Below are positions 16,871-24,367 of a stretch of DNA of 53,339 nt, piece after piece. How positions within the stretch are numbered: the first letter of the stretch is position 1; each line of letters begins with the position of its first letter. Below the pieces are notes generated by a model. It did not search any database. It worked only from the letters and a program-made list of their open reading frames with translations, and had not been told where the DNA came from. The DNA lies in contig CALGYB010000033.1 of assembly GCA_937935075.1 (NCBI GenBank), forward strand, positions 1-53,339, given 5' to 3'. The position numbers and the translations under genes are program-made. Source of the DNA: an uncultured Roseiflexus sp. (GTDB taxonomy: Bacteria > Chloroflexota > Chloroflexia > Chloroflexales > Roseiflexaceae).

Positions 16871-17725
16871 TTACCAGGGTTCGATCGCACGCAACGGGCG
16901 CAATGCAGCGGCGAGATCGCTCAGATTGGCGTCGAAGCCGTATCGCTGCGCTATATCGTGTGCACGGGCGCTGAGAGCGGTAACCGGAGCAGGCATGCGG
17001 CCGGCGCCGAACACGACGAGGGAATGACGCAGTGGCGCCGCCAGGGTGGTGTGCCAGGAGGAACGAAAGACCTTCACTTTTGTGGAAAAATGTGGGTCGC
17101 TGCGCAGCATGTTGACGCCAATGACCCCGCCGGGACGCAAACGTTCTCGACAGAGCGTGTAGAACTCTGCTGTTGCCAGATGATCCAGATGGTCGCGGGC
17201 GTCGCTGAACGCATCCATGATGATGATGTCGTAGCGGTGCGGCGTTGACCGGAGATACTCCTGCGCATCGGCGGTATGAAGGCGCTGTCGTTCGTCGAAA
17301 GTCACGCCGAAGTAGTCGGCGGCGATGGTTGCGAACGCTGGATCGATATCGATATTATCGATGACCACATCGGGCAGATGGGCATGCAGCGCCAGCGAGA
17401 TGCGTCCGCCGCCGAAACCGAGCATGCAGACGCGCCGCGGCGCCGGATGCCAGAGGAGCGTGAGCAAAAGGGCGCGGGTATAGGGCGCCAAAAGATACAA
17501 TGGGCGCTCAATATCGATCCGTGACATCGGTCCGTCGAGGGCGCCGGTTTCCGGGTTCAGAAAGAAGAGGCTGATGAACGTTGCGTCCTTGATCACCCAG
17601 AGCCGCACCTGCGCCAATGACCGATCATCAATGACGCCGTCGGGAAGCGTGCGGAGCCGCGCCAGGCGTTGGGATAGCGCCGCAGTGTATGCGGTAAGGC
17701 GCGACGATGCGTGTGCGGGTGTCAT
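16871..17725 (-). CDS. Spermidine synthase-like methyltransferase-fold protein
   Basis: A 284-residue class I Rossmann protein resembling polyamine aminopropyltransferases. The nucleotide-binding loop is RRVCMLGFGGGRIS, the acidic ribose contact is in IDNIDIDPAF, and the catalytic-region aspartates lie in TADAQEYL and IIMDAFSD. The N-terminal beta hairpin that holds the substrate is reduced, and the second catalytic Asp context differs from true spermidine synthases, so another substrate is possible. The ATG at 17725 has GAGGGCGG upstream and lies 9 bases after the UbiB-like stop, so the two genes should be one operon. Confidence 0.8.
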   Translation of the reverse strand: MTPAHASSRLTAYTAALSQRLARLRTLPDGVIDDRSLAQVRLWVIKDATFISLFFLNPETGALDGPMSRIDIERPLYLLAPYTRALLLTLLWHPAPRRVCMLGFGGGRISLALHAHLPDVVIDNIDIDPAFATIAADYFGVTFDERQRLHTADAQEYLRSTPHRYDIIIMDAFSDARDHLDHLATAEFYTLCRERLRPGGVIGVNMLRSDPHFSTKVKVFRSSWHTTLAAPLRHSLVVFGAGRMPAPVTALSARAHDIAQRYGFDANLSDLAAALRPLRAIEPW

Positions 17726-17734
17726 ACGCCGCCC

Positions 17735-19501
17735 TCAGCGATCATTGCGGGGCCAGATCGTCCAGAGCGCGACGCCGACTGCTACAGCCCACGACCAGAG
17801 CGCCTCGTCGGCGAAACCGTTGATCCGCAGCAACACCCCGCCGATAAACAGTGCAGCGGCGATAATACCGCCGGAGAGCCGGTTTGTCGCCTGTTCGACA
17901 CGCTTCATACCGCGCTCGAGTCGTGAGAGGTCGACGCGCATCTGCAATTCGCCGCGATTGGCGGCTTTGTAGTAGGCGTCCATTTGGCGCGGCAAGGTCG
18001 CCGCTACCTGACTGAGCGCCGTCACTTCACGACGGATCTCTTCCAGCCAGTTGCCATTGCGCCGTTCGCGGTCGAGCATGGCTTGCGCAAATGGTTGCGT
18101 TTCTTCAAACAGATTGATATCGGGATGCAGCCCGGTCACAATGCCGCTCACCAGGCTGATCGCTCGTCCCAGGTAGATCAGGTCTTGCGGTATCTGGAAA
18201 GGGAGATCGCGCACAAGGTGCTCCGTTTCATCGAACAGTTTCTCGACGTCGATGTTGGTCAACTCGCGTTGCGAGCGGGCATAGGTATGTCGCAGGACAA
18301 TCTGGATCGCCTGAATAATCGGACGCCGGTCGGCGCCGGGCAGAATCATGCCCAGGCGGTCGAGCGTCTCCACAATCCGCTCCGGATCGTTGGTCGCAAG
18401 CCCGATCACGCCGTTTCGCATAATTTCCATCGTCGTCGGCGGCAGATACCCGACCATGCCGCAGTCGAGGAGAATGAGCGTAAATGGCGCGCCGGGTTTG
18501 ACGCCGTTGGTTTGGGGCGGCGGCGGACCGTCGACGCGCACGAAGATGTTGCCGGGGTGCGGATCGGCGTGGAAGAAGCCGTCGATGAAGAACTGTTTCA
18601 GGTAGGCGCGGTTGAGGCGAGTGGCAACTTCGGTGCGATCGATGCCAGCCTGCTCGAGTGCGGCATAGTCAGTGATTTTGATGCCATCGACGCGCTCCAT
18701 GATCAGCACGCGCCGCGTCGAGAGGTCAGGATAGGGTTTGGGGAAGTACACCCCCGGCGTATCGGCGAAATTGATGCGAAACCGCAGCGCATGCTGCGCC
18801 TCGCTCACATAGTCGAGTTCCTCGCGCAGCACACGGGCGAATTCCTCGAAGAGAAGTTCTAGATCGGCGCGCCGCCGGATCAGTGGATAGTTCTTCACAA
18901 TACGCACTGCCCACAGCACAGCGCTCAGATCGATCTCGACGATCTCATCGATGCGTGGGCGCTGAACCTTGATTGCGACCGGCCTCCCGTCGCAGAGTTC
19001 GCCATAGTACACCTGGCCGAAAGACGCCGCTGCAACCGGCGTCGGGTCGAAATGCGCAAAGATCCGTTCGGGTGACGTGCCCAACTCGACAAAGAGCGTT
19101 TGCAGCACATATGGCAATGGCGCCGGCGGCACTTCGTCCTGCAGACCGGCAAGTTCGTCGGTGATTGCTGCGGGAAGCACATCAGCGCGGGCGCTGAGAA
19201 ACTGACCAAGTTTGATCAGCACGCCGCCCATTCGGACTGCCAGATGCCGAAATTCGCGCGCGATGCGCTGATAGCGCACAACGCCGGTGCGTTGCGCGTA
19301 CCAGCGGGTCAGTCGGTAGCGGTTGAACAGAATATCGAAAATGAAGACGTGGACAATCACCCGGAAGAAGAACCAGGACACACGAATAAAGCGCCGCCGC
19401 CTTGGGACCGGGAAAGGGCGAAGGTTGGGCGGCAGCGGCGGAAGCGAGCGTATAGCGCCGGAGTCTGAACCGGTCGTTGTCGGCTTTGTGACCGTTTGCA
19501 C
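17735..19501 (-). CDS. ABC1/UbiB family atypical kinase
   Basis: A 588-residue protein from the GTG at 19501; the frame runs on to 19903, but that would overlap the divergent gene and its promoter. The family's KxGQ motif is in GGVLIKLGQFLSARADVLP, followed by PAPLPYVLQTL and the Ala-rich nucleotide loop VAAASFGQVYYGEL. Then come VAIKVQRP (catalytic Lys), FFHADPHPGNIFV and LLDCGMVGYL (the metal-binding DFG-like Asp). Two C-terminal hydrophobic stretches suggest membrane anchoring. UbiB/COQ8 proteins support quinone biosynthesis as ATPases; in phototrophs they may support other isoprenoid lipids. A minus-strand TATAAT at 19514-19509 places the transcript start at the GTG, so the mRNA looks leaderless. 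Confidence 0.87.
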   Translation of the reverse strand: MQTVTKPTTTGSDSGAIRSLPPLPPNLRPFPVPRRRRFIRVSWFFFRVIVHVFIFDILFNRYRLTRWYAQRTGVVRYQRIAREFRHLAVRMGGVLIKLGQFLSARADVLPAAITDELAGLQDEVPPAPLPYVLQTLFVELGTSPERIFAHFDPTPVAAASFGQVYYGELCDGRPVAIKVQRPRIDEIVEIDLSAVLWAVRIVKNYPLIRRRADLELLFEEFARVLREELDYVSEAQHALRFRINFADTPGVYFPKPYPDLSTRRVLIMERVDGIKITDYAALEQAGIDRTEVATRLNRAYLKQFFIDGFFHADPHPGNIFVRVDGPPPPQTNGVKPGAPFTLILLDCGMVGYLPPTTMEIMRNGVIGLATNDPERIVETLDRLGMILPGADRRPIIQAIQIVLRHTYARSQRELTNIDVEKLFDETEHLVRDLPFQIPQDLIYLGRAISLVSGIVTGLHPDINLFEETQPFAQAMLDRERRNGNWLEEIRREVTALSQVAATLPRQMDAYYKAANRGELQMRVDLSRLERGMKRVEQATNRLSGGIIAAALFIGGVLLRINGFADEALWSWAVAVGVALWTIWPRNDR

Positions 19502-19561
19502 ATGTCGTATTATAGCATCACCTTTTGCGCGCAAACCTCTGATTTCTGTTATCATTCCGTT
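19502..19561. promoter_or_regulatory. Divergent promoter region with leaderless starts on both sides
   Basis: Minus strand: TATAAT at 19514-19509, start codon GTG at 19501. Plus strand: TTGCGC (19525-19530) and TATCAT (19550-19555), start codon ATG at 19562. Each -10 ends seven or eight bases before its start codon and neither gene has a ribosome site, so both transcripts should begin at or next to the start codon. Confidence 0.6.
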
Positions 19562-20179
19562 ATGCGCACCGCCCTCTGGCTTATTCGACACGGGCAAACG
19601 CTGCTCAACAAACAGCGTCGTTATCAGGGACGCACCGATAGCCCGCTGACGCCATTTGGCGTCCGGCAGGCGCAGGCGCTGGCACGTCGCTTGCAACGGC
19701 TTCCTTTCACGGTTGCCATCATCAGCCCCTGTGAGCGGGCGCGGGCAACAGCAGCAGAAATGTTGCAGGGGCGGGAAATTCCACGGATCGAAGATGCGCG
19801 CTGGAGTGAAACGGATCACGGTCGTTGGGAAGGATTGACGTATGCCGAGGTGCGCGCGCGCTTTCCCGAAGAAGCAGTTGCGCGCTTCGCCAATGCGCTG
19901 CACGGTCGAGCGCAGGGCGGTGAAAGCCTTGCCGAGGTCAATGCGCGTGTTCTGGAGGCGTGGAACAGCCTGTTATGCGAATATCCCGGCGGGCGCATCC
20001 TCGTCGTGACCCACGCCGCCCCCATTCAATTGATCCTTTGCCGTATCACCGGTCTGGCGCCGACCGATCACTGGCGCTGGCGCATCGATCTGGGCAGCCT
20101 GACCGCGATCGATGTCTATGGCGGCGGATCAATCGTGCGTGTAGTCAATGAAACGCCGTTGTTAGGGGTTAGGGGTTAG
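19562..20179 (+). CDS. Histidine phosphatase, possibly alpha-ribazole phosphatase (CobC-like)
   Basis: A 205-residue phosphoglycerate-mutase-like phosphatase. The phospho-histidine motif is LIRHGQT. Further catalytic residues lie in SPCERARATA (Arg), in WSETDHGRWEGLTYAE (Glu) and in VVTHAAPI (second His). CobC removes phosphate from alpha-ribazole phosphate in cobalamin assembly. The acidic D-GxWEG motif matches that group, and cobS lies 630 bases downstream on the same strand, which makes CobC plausible, though phosphoglycerate mutase-like repair roles cannot be excluded. The last codons run into a TTAGGGG-type repeat. Confidence 0.82.
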   Translation: MRTALWLIRHGQTLLNKQRRYQGRTDSPLTPFGVRQAQALARRLQRLPFTVAIISPCERARATAAEMLQGREIPRIEDARWSETDHGRWEGLTYAEVRARFPEEAVARFANALHGRAQGGESLAEVNARVLEAWNSLLCEYPGGRILVVTHAAPIQLILCRITGLAPTDHWRWRIDLGSLTAIDVYGGGSIVRVVNETPLLGVRG

Positions 20180-20442
20180 CATTCCACCTTCCGCTCCCGT
20201 TGTTGCTCGTGACATCTTCATTGTTATCCTTCCCACCGTCCCTTTTCACCCTTCCCGTTGCTCTTTCCACCTTCCACCTTTGTGGGGTCGAAACGTTCAC
20301 CCCGCAAGCCGTCCATTCCTGGGCGCGCAGTCGTCCGCGCGCGCCGTTTGTGGGGAGCGCCGGGGTTCCTGCGCGCGATTCCGTATGCGGTATGCAACGC
20401 TCGACGCCTCAAACCTGCAACCTTCCCGCCTTCAACCTTCTT
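20180..20442. other. Gene-free pyrimidine-rich stretch
   Basis: Repeats of CCACCTTCC and CCCTTTTCACCC type give a C/T-rich plus strand at 20185-20282, and CAACCTTCCCGCCTTCAACC occurs near 20418-20437. Nothing coding is convincing. It separates convergent genes. Confidence 0.5.
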
Positions 20443-20778
20443 TCAATGTCCGCCCTCGCCGAACATATTCAGCAGCACGACGCCGACAATGATCAGCACA
20501 ATACCGATCACACCGGTGATATTCAACTGTTCGCGCCATACCAGCACGCCGATGACCGCAATGGCGGCTGTTCCCAATCCTGACCAGATGGCATAAGCGA
20601 CTCCGAGCGGGATTGTGCGCAGGCTGAGGGACATGAGGTAAAATGAGACGCCGTAACCGGCGATCACCAGAAGCGTTGGAATCAGGCGCGTAAAGCCATC
20701 GGCGGCTTTGAGCGCATTGGTTCCGATCAGTTCACAAACAATAGCGCCAAACAGGAACATCATGCCACGCGGATCCAT
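20443..20778 (-). CDS. Small multidrug resistance (SMR) family transporter
   Basis: A 111-residue four-helix membrane protein. The ATG at 20778 has GGAGGTGGT directly upstream; the much longer open frame before it is an antisense shadow of cobS. The essential membrane glutamate is E16 (GAIVCELIGT), and the conserved AYAIWSGLGT holds W65. The final helices VIGVLVW and IGIVLIIVGVVLLN are typical. SMR proteins work as dimers exporting cationic drugs, guanidinium or spermidine with proton exchange; the substrate is not readable. Its start is 33 bases from the divergent cobS start. Confidence 0.9.
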   Translation of the reverse strand: MDPRGMMFLFGAIVCELIGTNALKAADGFTRLIPTLLVIAGYGVSFYLMSLSLRTIPLGVAYAIWSGLGTAAIAVIGVLVWREQLNITGVIGIVLIIVGVVLLNMFGEGGH

Positions 20779-20811
20779 ACCACCTCCGTATCGAAACAGG
20801 AACATACGCTG

Positions 20812-21615
20812 ATGTCCTCTGAGCATACCACGTCGCAGCGCGCGCCGCGCAACTGGTGGGGTCCATTGTGGCCCATCGGCGAAGCGTTGCGTTTCCTGAC
20901 GATCATTCCTGTGCCAGGGTTGCCGCCGATGACAGAGGCCTTCTCGCGCACCGTTCCAGGCTTTCCGGTTGCAGGGCTGGCACTCGGCGCGTTGCTCGCC
21001 GTCATTGGCTGGATCGTCGGGGCGCTCTGGAACGAAACGGTGCGCGCGGTTGCGCTGGTGGTCGCCTGGGGTGTGTTGACGGCAGGGCTGCACCTTGATG
21101 GCTTGTGTGACACCTTCGATGGCGTGATGAGCTGGCGGTCGCGTGAACGTAAACTGGAGATCATGCGCGACAGTCGGATCGGCGTGATGGGAGCGCTGGC
21201 GCTGGCTGCCGTGGCGGGATTGAAGGCTGTGTTTCTGGCGGCTGCCGGAGATGCCTGGCTCTCTGCGATATTGCTTGCACCGGTCGCAGGGCGCTGGGCG
21301 ATGGTGTATGGCGCTGTGCGCTTTCCGCCAGCGCGGGAAGGCGGGTTGGGACGCACCTTCCACTCGCAGGTGCGCGTCGGCGATGTCCTGATTGCCGGCG
21401 GCACGACGCTGTTCCTGGCGCTGGCGCTGGGCGGCGCGCAAGGACTGATCGCGCTGGCGCTCGCCTGGTTGGTTGCCCATCTCCTGGGGCGCTGGTGGAC
21501 GCATGCCCTTGGCGGATTGACGGGCGACACCTACGGCGCACTCTGTGAGATTGCCGAGGTTGTCGCCCTCGCGGCGCTGACTGCGAGCCTTCCGGTGCGC
21601 ATGGTGACAATGTGA
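20812..21615 (+). CDS. cobS: Adenosylcobinamide-GDP ribazoletransferase (cobalamin synthase)
   Basis: A 267-residue integral membrane enzyme that joins adenosylcobinamide-GDP and alpha-ribazole to make cobalamin. The catalytic, metal-binding motif is HLDGLCDTFDG, followed by MRDSRIGVMGA; both are diagnostic. The opening FLTIIPVPG is also typical. Multiple hydrophobic helices follow. The neighbouring CobC-like phosphatase would supply alpha-ribazole, but they are separated by the opposing SMR gene. The ATG at 20812 follows AGGAA. No cobalamin riboswitch is seen. Confidence 0.93.
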   Translation: MSSEHTTSQRAPRNWWGPLWPIGEALRFLTIIPVPGLPPMTEAFSRTVPGFPVAGLALGALLAVIGWIVGALWNETVRAVALVVAWGVLTAGLHLDGLCDTFDGVMSWRSRERKLEIMRDSRIGVMGALALAAVAGLKAVFLAAAGDAWLSAILLAPVAGRWAMVYGAVRFPPAREGGLGRTFHSQVRVGDVLIAGGTTLFLALALGGAQGLIALALAWLVAHLLGRWWTHALGGLTGDTYGALCEIAEVVALAALTASLPVRMVTM

Positions 21616-21752
21616 TGCCCGGATCTGCAACCGGCGTCCTTGTGATCTCGCACAAAAGCGCAAAGGCTTTCCATATAAGTAAGGACGAGCCGTCATCGAC
21701 GGCTACATATCTTTGCGCCTTTGTGTCTTTGTGTGCGCTTGAGGCATTTGAT
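21616..21752. other. Gap between convergent genes with inverted repeats
   Basis: AGCGCAAAGGC near 21657 is partly complementary to GCGCCTTTGTG near 21714, and AGCCGT/ACGGCT (21689-21705) forms a short hairpin inside. This may end transcription in both directions. Confidence 0.4.
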
Positions 21753-22232
21753 CTAAGTCCATAACCCCATCACGCTGCGCATGATCGCCAGTTCGCCGAT
21801 GTGGTATGAATTGTGCGAGGCAATGATGGCAATCTCGCGCACGATTGAATGCTGATACGCGCCGCTGTTTGACAATGGGGCAAAGAGATCGATGTCAGGA
21901 TCGTTGATAATATTCACCAGTTGCTGCCGGTCGGCGAGGAACTGCTCGATGGTCCGGGTCCAACCAGCCTGATCGGTGGTCGCCGCTGGATCGGGCCAGA
22001 GGTCGTCGGGGAAATGGGGCCAGGTATAATGGTTCGATTGGATGTACTCCAGAATATCGCGCTGGCAGATGCGCAGATGTTCCAGCAGATGCCAGAAGGT
22101 GTAGGGGCAGTTCGGCAGGTGCGTGTTGATCTGCGACTCGGGAAAATCGGCGACTGCATCCTCGAAAGTCATATGCGCCCGGCGCTCGGTCAGCATGTTG
22201 GTCAACTGTTTGCGCAGTTCAGCGTTATCCAT
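21753..22232 (-). CDS. DinB-fold protein
   Basis: A 159-residue four-helix-bundle protein of the DinB/YfiT type. Metal-ligand histidines are suggested by TFWHLLEHLRICQ (about residue 47), and a later histidine by ASHNSYHIGELA (about 140). Family members are thiol-dependent transferases or metalloenzymes, often of unknown substrate. The ATG at 22232 follows AAAGGAA. It faces away from the DUF5995 gene, with an 81-base shared promoter region. Confidence 0.8.
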   Translation of the reverse strand: MDNAELRKQLTNMLTERRAHMTFEDAVADFPESQINTHLPNCPYTFWHLLEHLRICQRDILEYIQSNHYTWPHFPDDLWPDPAATTDQAGWTRTIEQFLADRQQLVNIINDPDIDLFAPLSNSGAYQHSIVREIAIIASHNSYHIGELAIMRSVMGLWT

Positions 22233-22313
22233 CGAACGGTTCCTTTCAGTGTCAATTCGGCGACCTGTGCTGGTTGAACAGACGTCCGTCGCCTGAGTCA
22301 GGGGATTTCTTCA

Positions 22314-23069
22314 ATGATACACCACTCATTGATCGAGCGTATGCATGCCCATATCGACGAATGGGAGGCGACTGGTGACCGCAGGGCGATCTTTCTGGCG
22401 TGCTATGCGCTCATGACGCGCAACATGCTCGATGGTATCGAAGCAGAACGTTTTGATGACAATGCCTGGGTGTATACGCTGGTGCATCAGTTTGCGGAGT
22501 ACTACTTCATTGCTCTGGAAGGGTACGAACACGGTACGGGCTGGTTGCCGGATGTCTGGCGGCAGGCGCACGATCTGGCGCGCACCCCGCACATGGCGCC
22601 GCTGGTGCATCTCCTGCTCGGCGTCAACGCGCATATCAACTGTGATTTGACGCTCGTACTCGATGATATGCTGCGTGACGAGTGGCATGATCTGGCGCCG
22701 TCGCTACGCGACTCGCGGCTCACTGATTACCTGATGGTGAATACGATCATCGGCGAAACGATCGATGTTGTGCAGGATACTGTGCTGGAACGCTACTCGC
22801 CAGCCATGAACATTGTCGATGTGGCGCTTGGTCCGCTCGATGAGTGGTGCACCTCCCGCCTGATCCGCAACTGGCGACGTGATGTGTGGGATCAGGCGAT
22901 GGTGCTGGTGCAGACGCGCGAATCGCAAATGCGAGAGGAACTGCGTCGGCAGGCGGATCGTCAGGCGCTCAAGCGGATGCAGCTGGTTGTTGCAGGAGGT
23001 GCGTTGGGAGCGCGCGCCTTTGGTTTGTCACAGCGTTGGTTACGCCGCCTGGGTATGATAGCGGATTGA
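22314..23069 (+). CDS. DUF5995-like protein
   Basis: A 251-residue soluble, helix-rich protein. The segments GDRRAIFLACYALMTRNM, VYTLVHQFAEYYFIALEGYE and VHLLLGVNAHINCDLTLVL match the DUF5995 family, whose function is not known; the conserved His/Asn/Asp residues suggest a metal or small-molecule site. The C-terminal 35 residues are basic and amphipathic. No signal peptide or operon partner is seen. Confidence 0.7.
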   Translation: MIHHSLIERMHAHIDEWEATGDRRAIFLACYALMTRNMLDGIEAERFDDNAWVYTLVHQFAEYYFIALEGYEHGTGWLPDVWRQAHDLARTPHMAPLVHLLLGVNAHINCDLTLVLDDMLRDEWHDLAPSLRDSRLTDYLMVNTIIGETIDVVQDTVLERYSPAMNIVDVALGPLDEWCTSRLIRNWRRDVWDQAMVLVQTRESQMREELRRQADRQALKRMQLVVAGGALGARAFGLSQRWLRRLGMIAD

Positions 23070-23089
23070 GGTTGTCGAAAGCCGGGACC

Positions 23090-23533
23090 TCACGCAGCGA
23101 AGGCATCCGCCGGGTTTGCAGCGCCGGATGTAACGTTACGAACCTGCACAGCAAGCGTTGCAGCGTCGGTAAACCCGAGATTCACAAAGCGCACCACACC
23201 CGCTGCATCGAGCACGACCGTCGCCGGAGCGGTGAGGATGCCGAGCCGATCAACGAGGTGCGGGTACTCCGGCGCTACCAGGGTGCGCACGGTCACTGTT
23301 CCGTGCAGAGCAGCCGCCAGGTGCGCCAGCGCCGGCGCCTGACGGGTGCGGCACTCGACGCATCCAGGCGTCGAAAAGCCGACCACTGCCGGTTTTCCGA
23401 CCGGAATAATACCCTCGAACGGTGATTCGCTTGCCAGTGAGCGAACCTTCCAGGCGCGCCAGATGCGGATGCCTGCCCACGCCAGCGCAACTACGGCAAT
23501 AATCGCCAGAATCAGCAGCAATCGTTCTATCAT
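23090..23533 (-). CDS. Membrane-anchored thioredoxin-like protein
   Basis: A 147-residue protein from the ATG at 23533 (GGCGGA upstream). An N-terminal anchor, MIERLLLILAIIAVVALAWAG, is followed by a thioredoxin fold whose redox pair is C58/C61 in STPGCVECR. The cis-Pro region is GILTAPATVVLDAAG. The CVEC centre is unusual compared with CGPC. It lies 109 bases downstream of a DUF4395 membrane protein gene on the same strand, a pairing often seen in databases, and they probably share the promoter at 24.1 kb. A role in thiol transfer across or at the membrane is inferred. Confidence 0.82.
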   Translation of the reverse strand: MIERLLLILAIIAVVALAWAGIRIWRAWKVRSLASESPFEGIIPVGKPAVVGFSTPGCVECRTRQAPALAHLAAALHGTVTVRTLVAPEYPHLVDRLGILTAPATVVLDAAGVVRFVNLGFTDAATLAVQVRNVTSGAANPADAFAA

Positions 23534-23642
23534 CGTTTCCGCCTGTGGCATTGGAAGAGTCGGGGCGCCACGCCTGATCCGTAAGAATCCGACGTGCCCC
23601 ATTCGTACCCGTGTTCCATCACGCGCCGTATCGGACAGGCGC

Positions 23643-24089
23643 TCAGTGCAACGTGCGCAGGCGCTGGATCTGGAAGAAAATGAAACAGCCGACGCAGAAG
23701 CCAAAAACCAGATTAATCGCCGCCAGCGCGACCACCAGCAGCGCCAGCGCCCATCCGAACGTCGGTGCGCCAAGGAACAGCGCGACACTCGCCAGGATCA
23801 GCACCGCTGCGCCCATCCCCTGCGCAAAACGGTGGGGCGCTCCGTCTTCCTGATGGATGTCGGGGCGCAGCAACCCGGCGGGGCGCAACACGTCACGGTA
23901 GAGCCGCTGAATGAGCGCCAGTTCAGGCGACGCCGCACCGAGCGCCATCACAAGCGCAACCACTGCGACCAGCCACGGCAGATCGATGATAAATGCAACC
24001 AGCAGCAGCGCGATGATCGCCGCCTGATTGACCCGCAGCGCCATGCGGTCGAAAACCGGCGCTATGGTGTTCATCTGTTCGACAGGCAT
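23643..24089 (-). CDS. DUF4395 membrane protein
   Basis: A 148-residue protein starting at 24089 (GAGG upstream). Residues 10-25 carry FDRMALRVNQAAI, followed by two hydrophobic hairpins, and near the C-terminus GFCVGCFIFFQIQRL with a CVGC pair. DUF4395 proteins are integral membrane proteins of unknown function, often adjacent to thioredoxins. A CxxC in the membrane next to a membrane thioredoxin suggests electron relay between them; this is inference. The gene is first behind a promoter overlapped by a long inverted repeat. Confidence 0.82.
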   Translation of the reverse strand: MPVEQMNTIAPVFDRMALRVNQAAIIALLLVAFIIDLPWLVAVVALVMALGAASPELALIQRLYRDVLRPAGLLRPDIHQEDGAPHRFAQGMGAAVLILASVALFLGAPTFGWALALLVVALAAINLVFGFCVGCFIFFQIQRLRTLH

Positions 24090-24122
24090 CTTGAGTTCCT
24101 CGCGTAACTTTAGCAAGATTTG

Positions 24123-24163
24123 TCATGATCTTAGACAAATCCATCGATTTTGTCAAGATCATG
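24123..24163 (-). promoter_or_regulatory. Promoter overlapped by a long inverted repeat (candidate operator)
   Basis: Minus strand: TTGACA (24156-24151), 17 bases, TAAGAT (24133-24128). Arms TCATGATCTTAGACAAA (24123-24139) and TTTGTCAAGATCATGA (24148-24163) are complementary apart from one extra base and cover both promoter boxes. A repressor bound here would block the DUF4395-thioredoxin transcript. Confidence 0.75.
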
Positions 24164-24367
24164 AGATGATGCATTACCATCGACCGGGCTTACGCAGTGG
24201 CGTGTTTCTGGGGCCGTCACAGCCCGCAGCAGCGTGGCCCTCCCGATCATTGACAGACCCGTATGCGCAGAGTATCATGCCGTTCTGACGCCGGGTATGC
24301 GCTGCCGCGGCATTCTTGCAGACATGCTATCGCGCGGCTGACCCGCGCTGTGGGAGAGGCTTCTTTG

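Noticed and set aside
22886-24107. Frames on the plus strand opposite the thioredoxin and DUF4395 genes
   Set aside because: They are antisense shadows with no start-site support.
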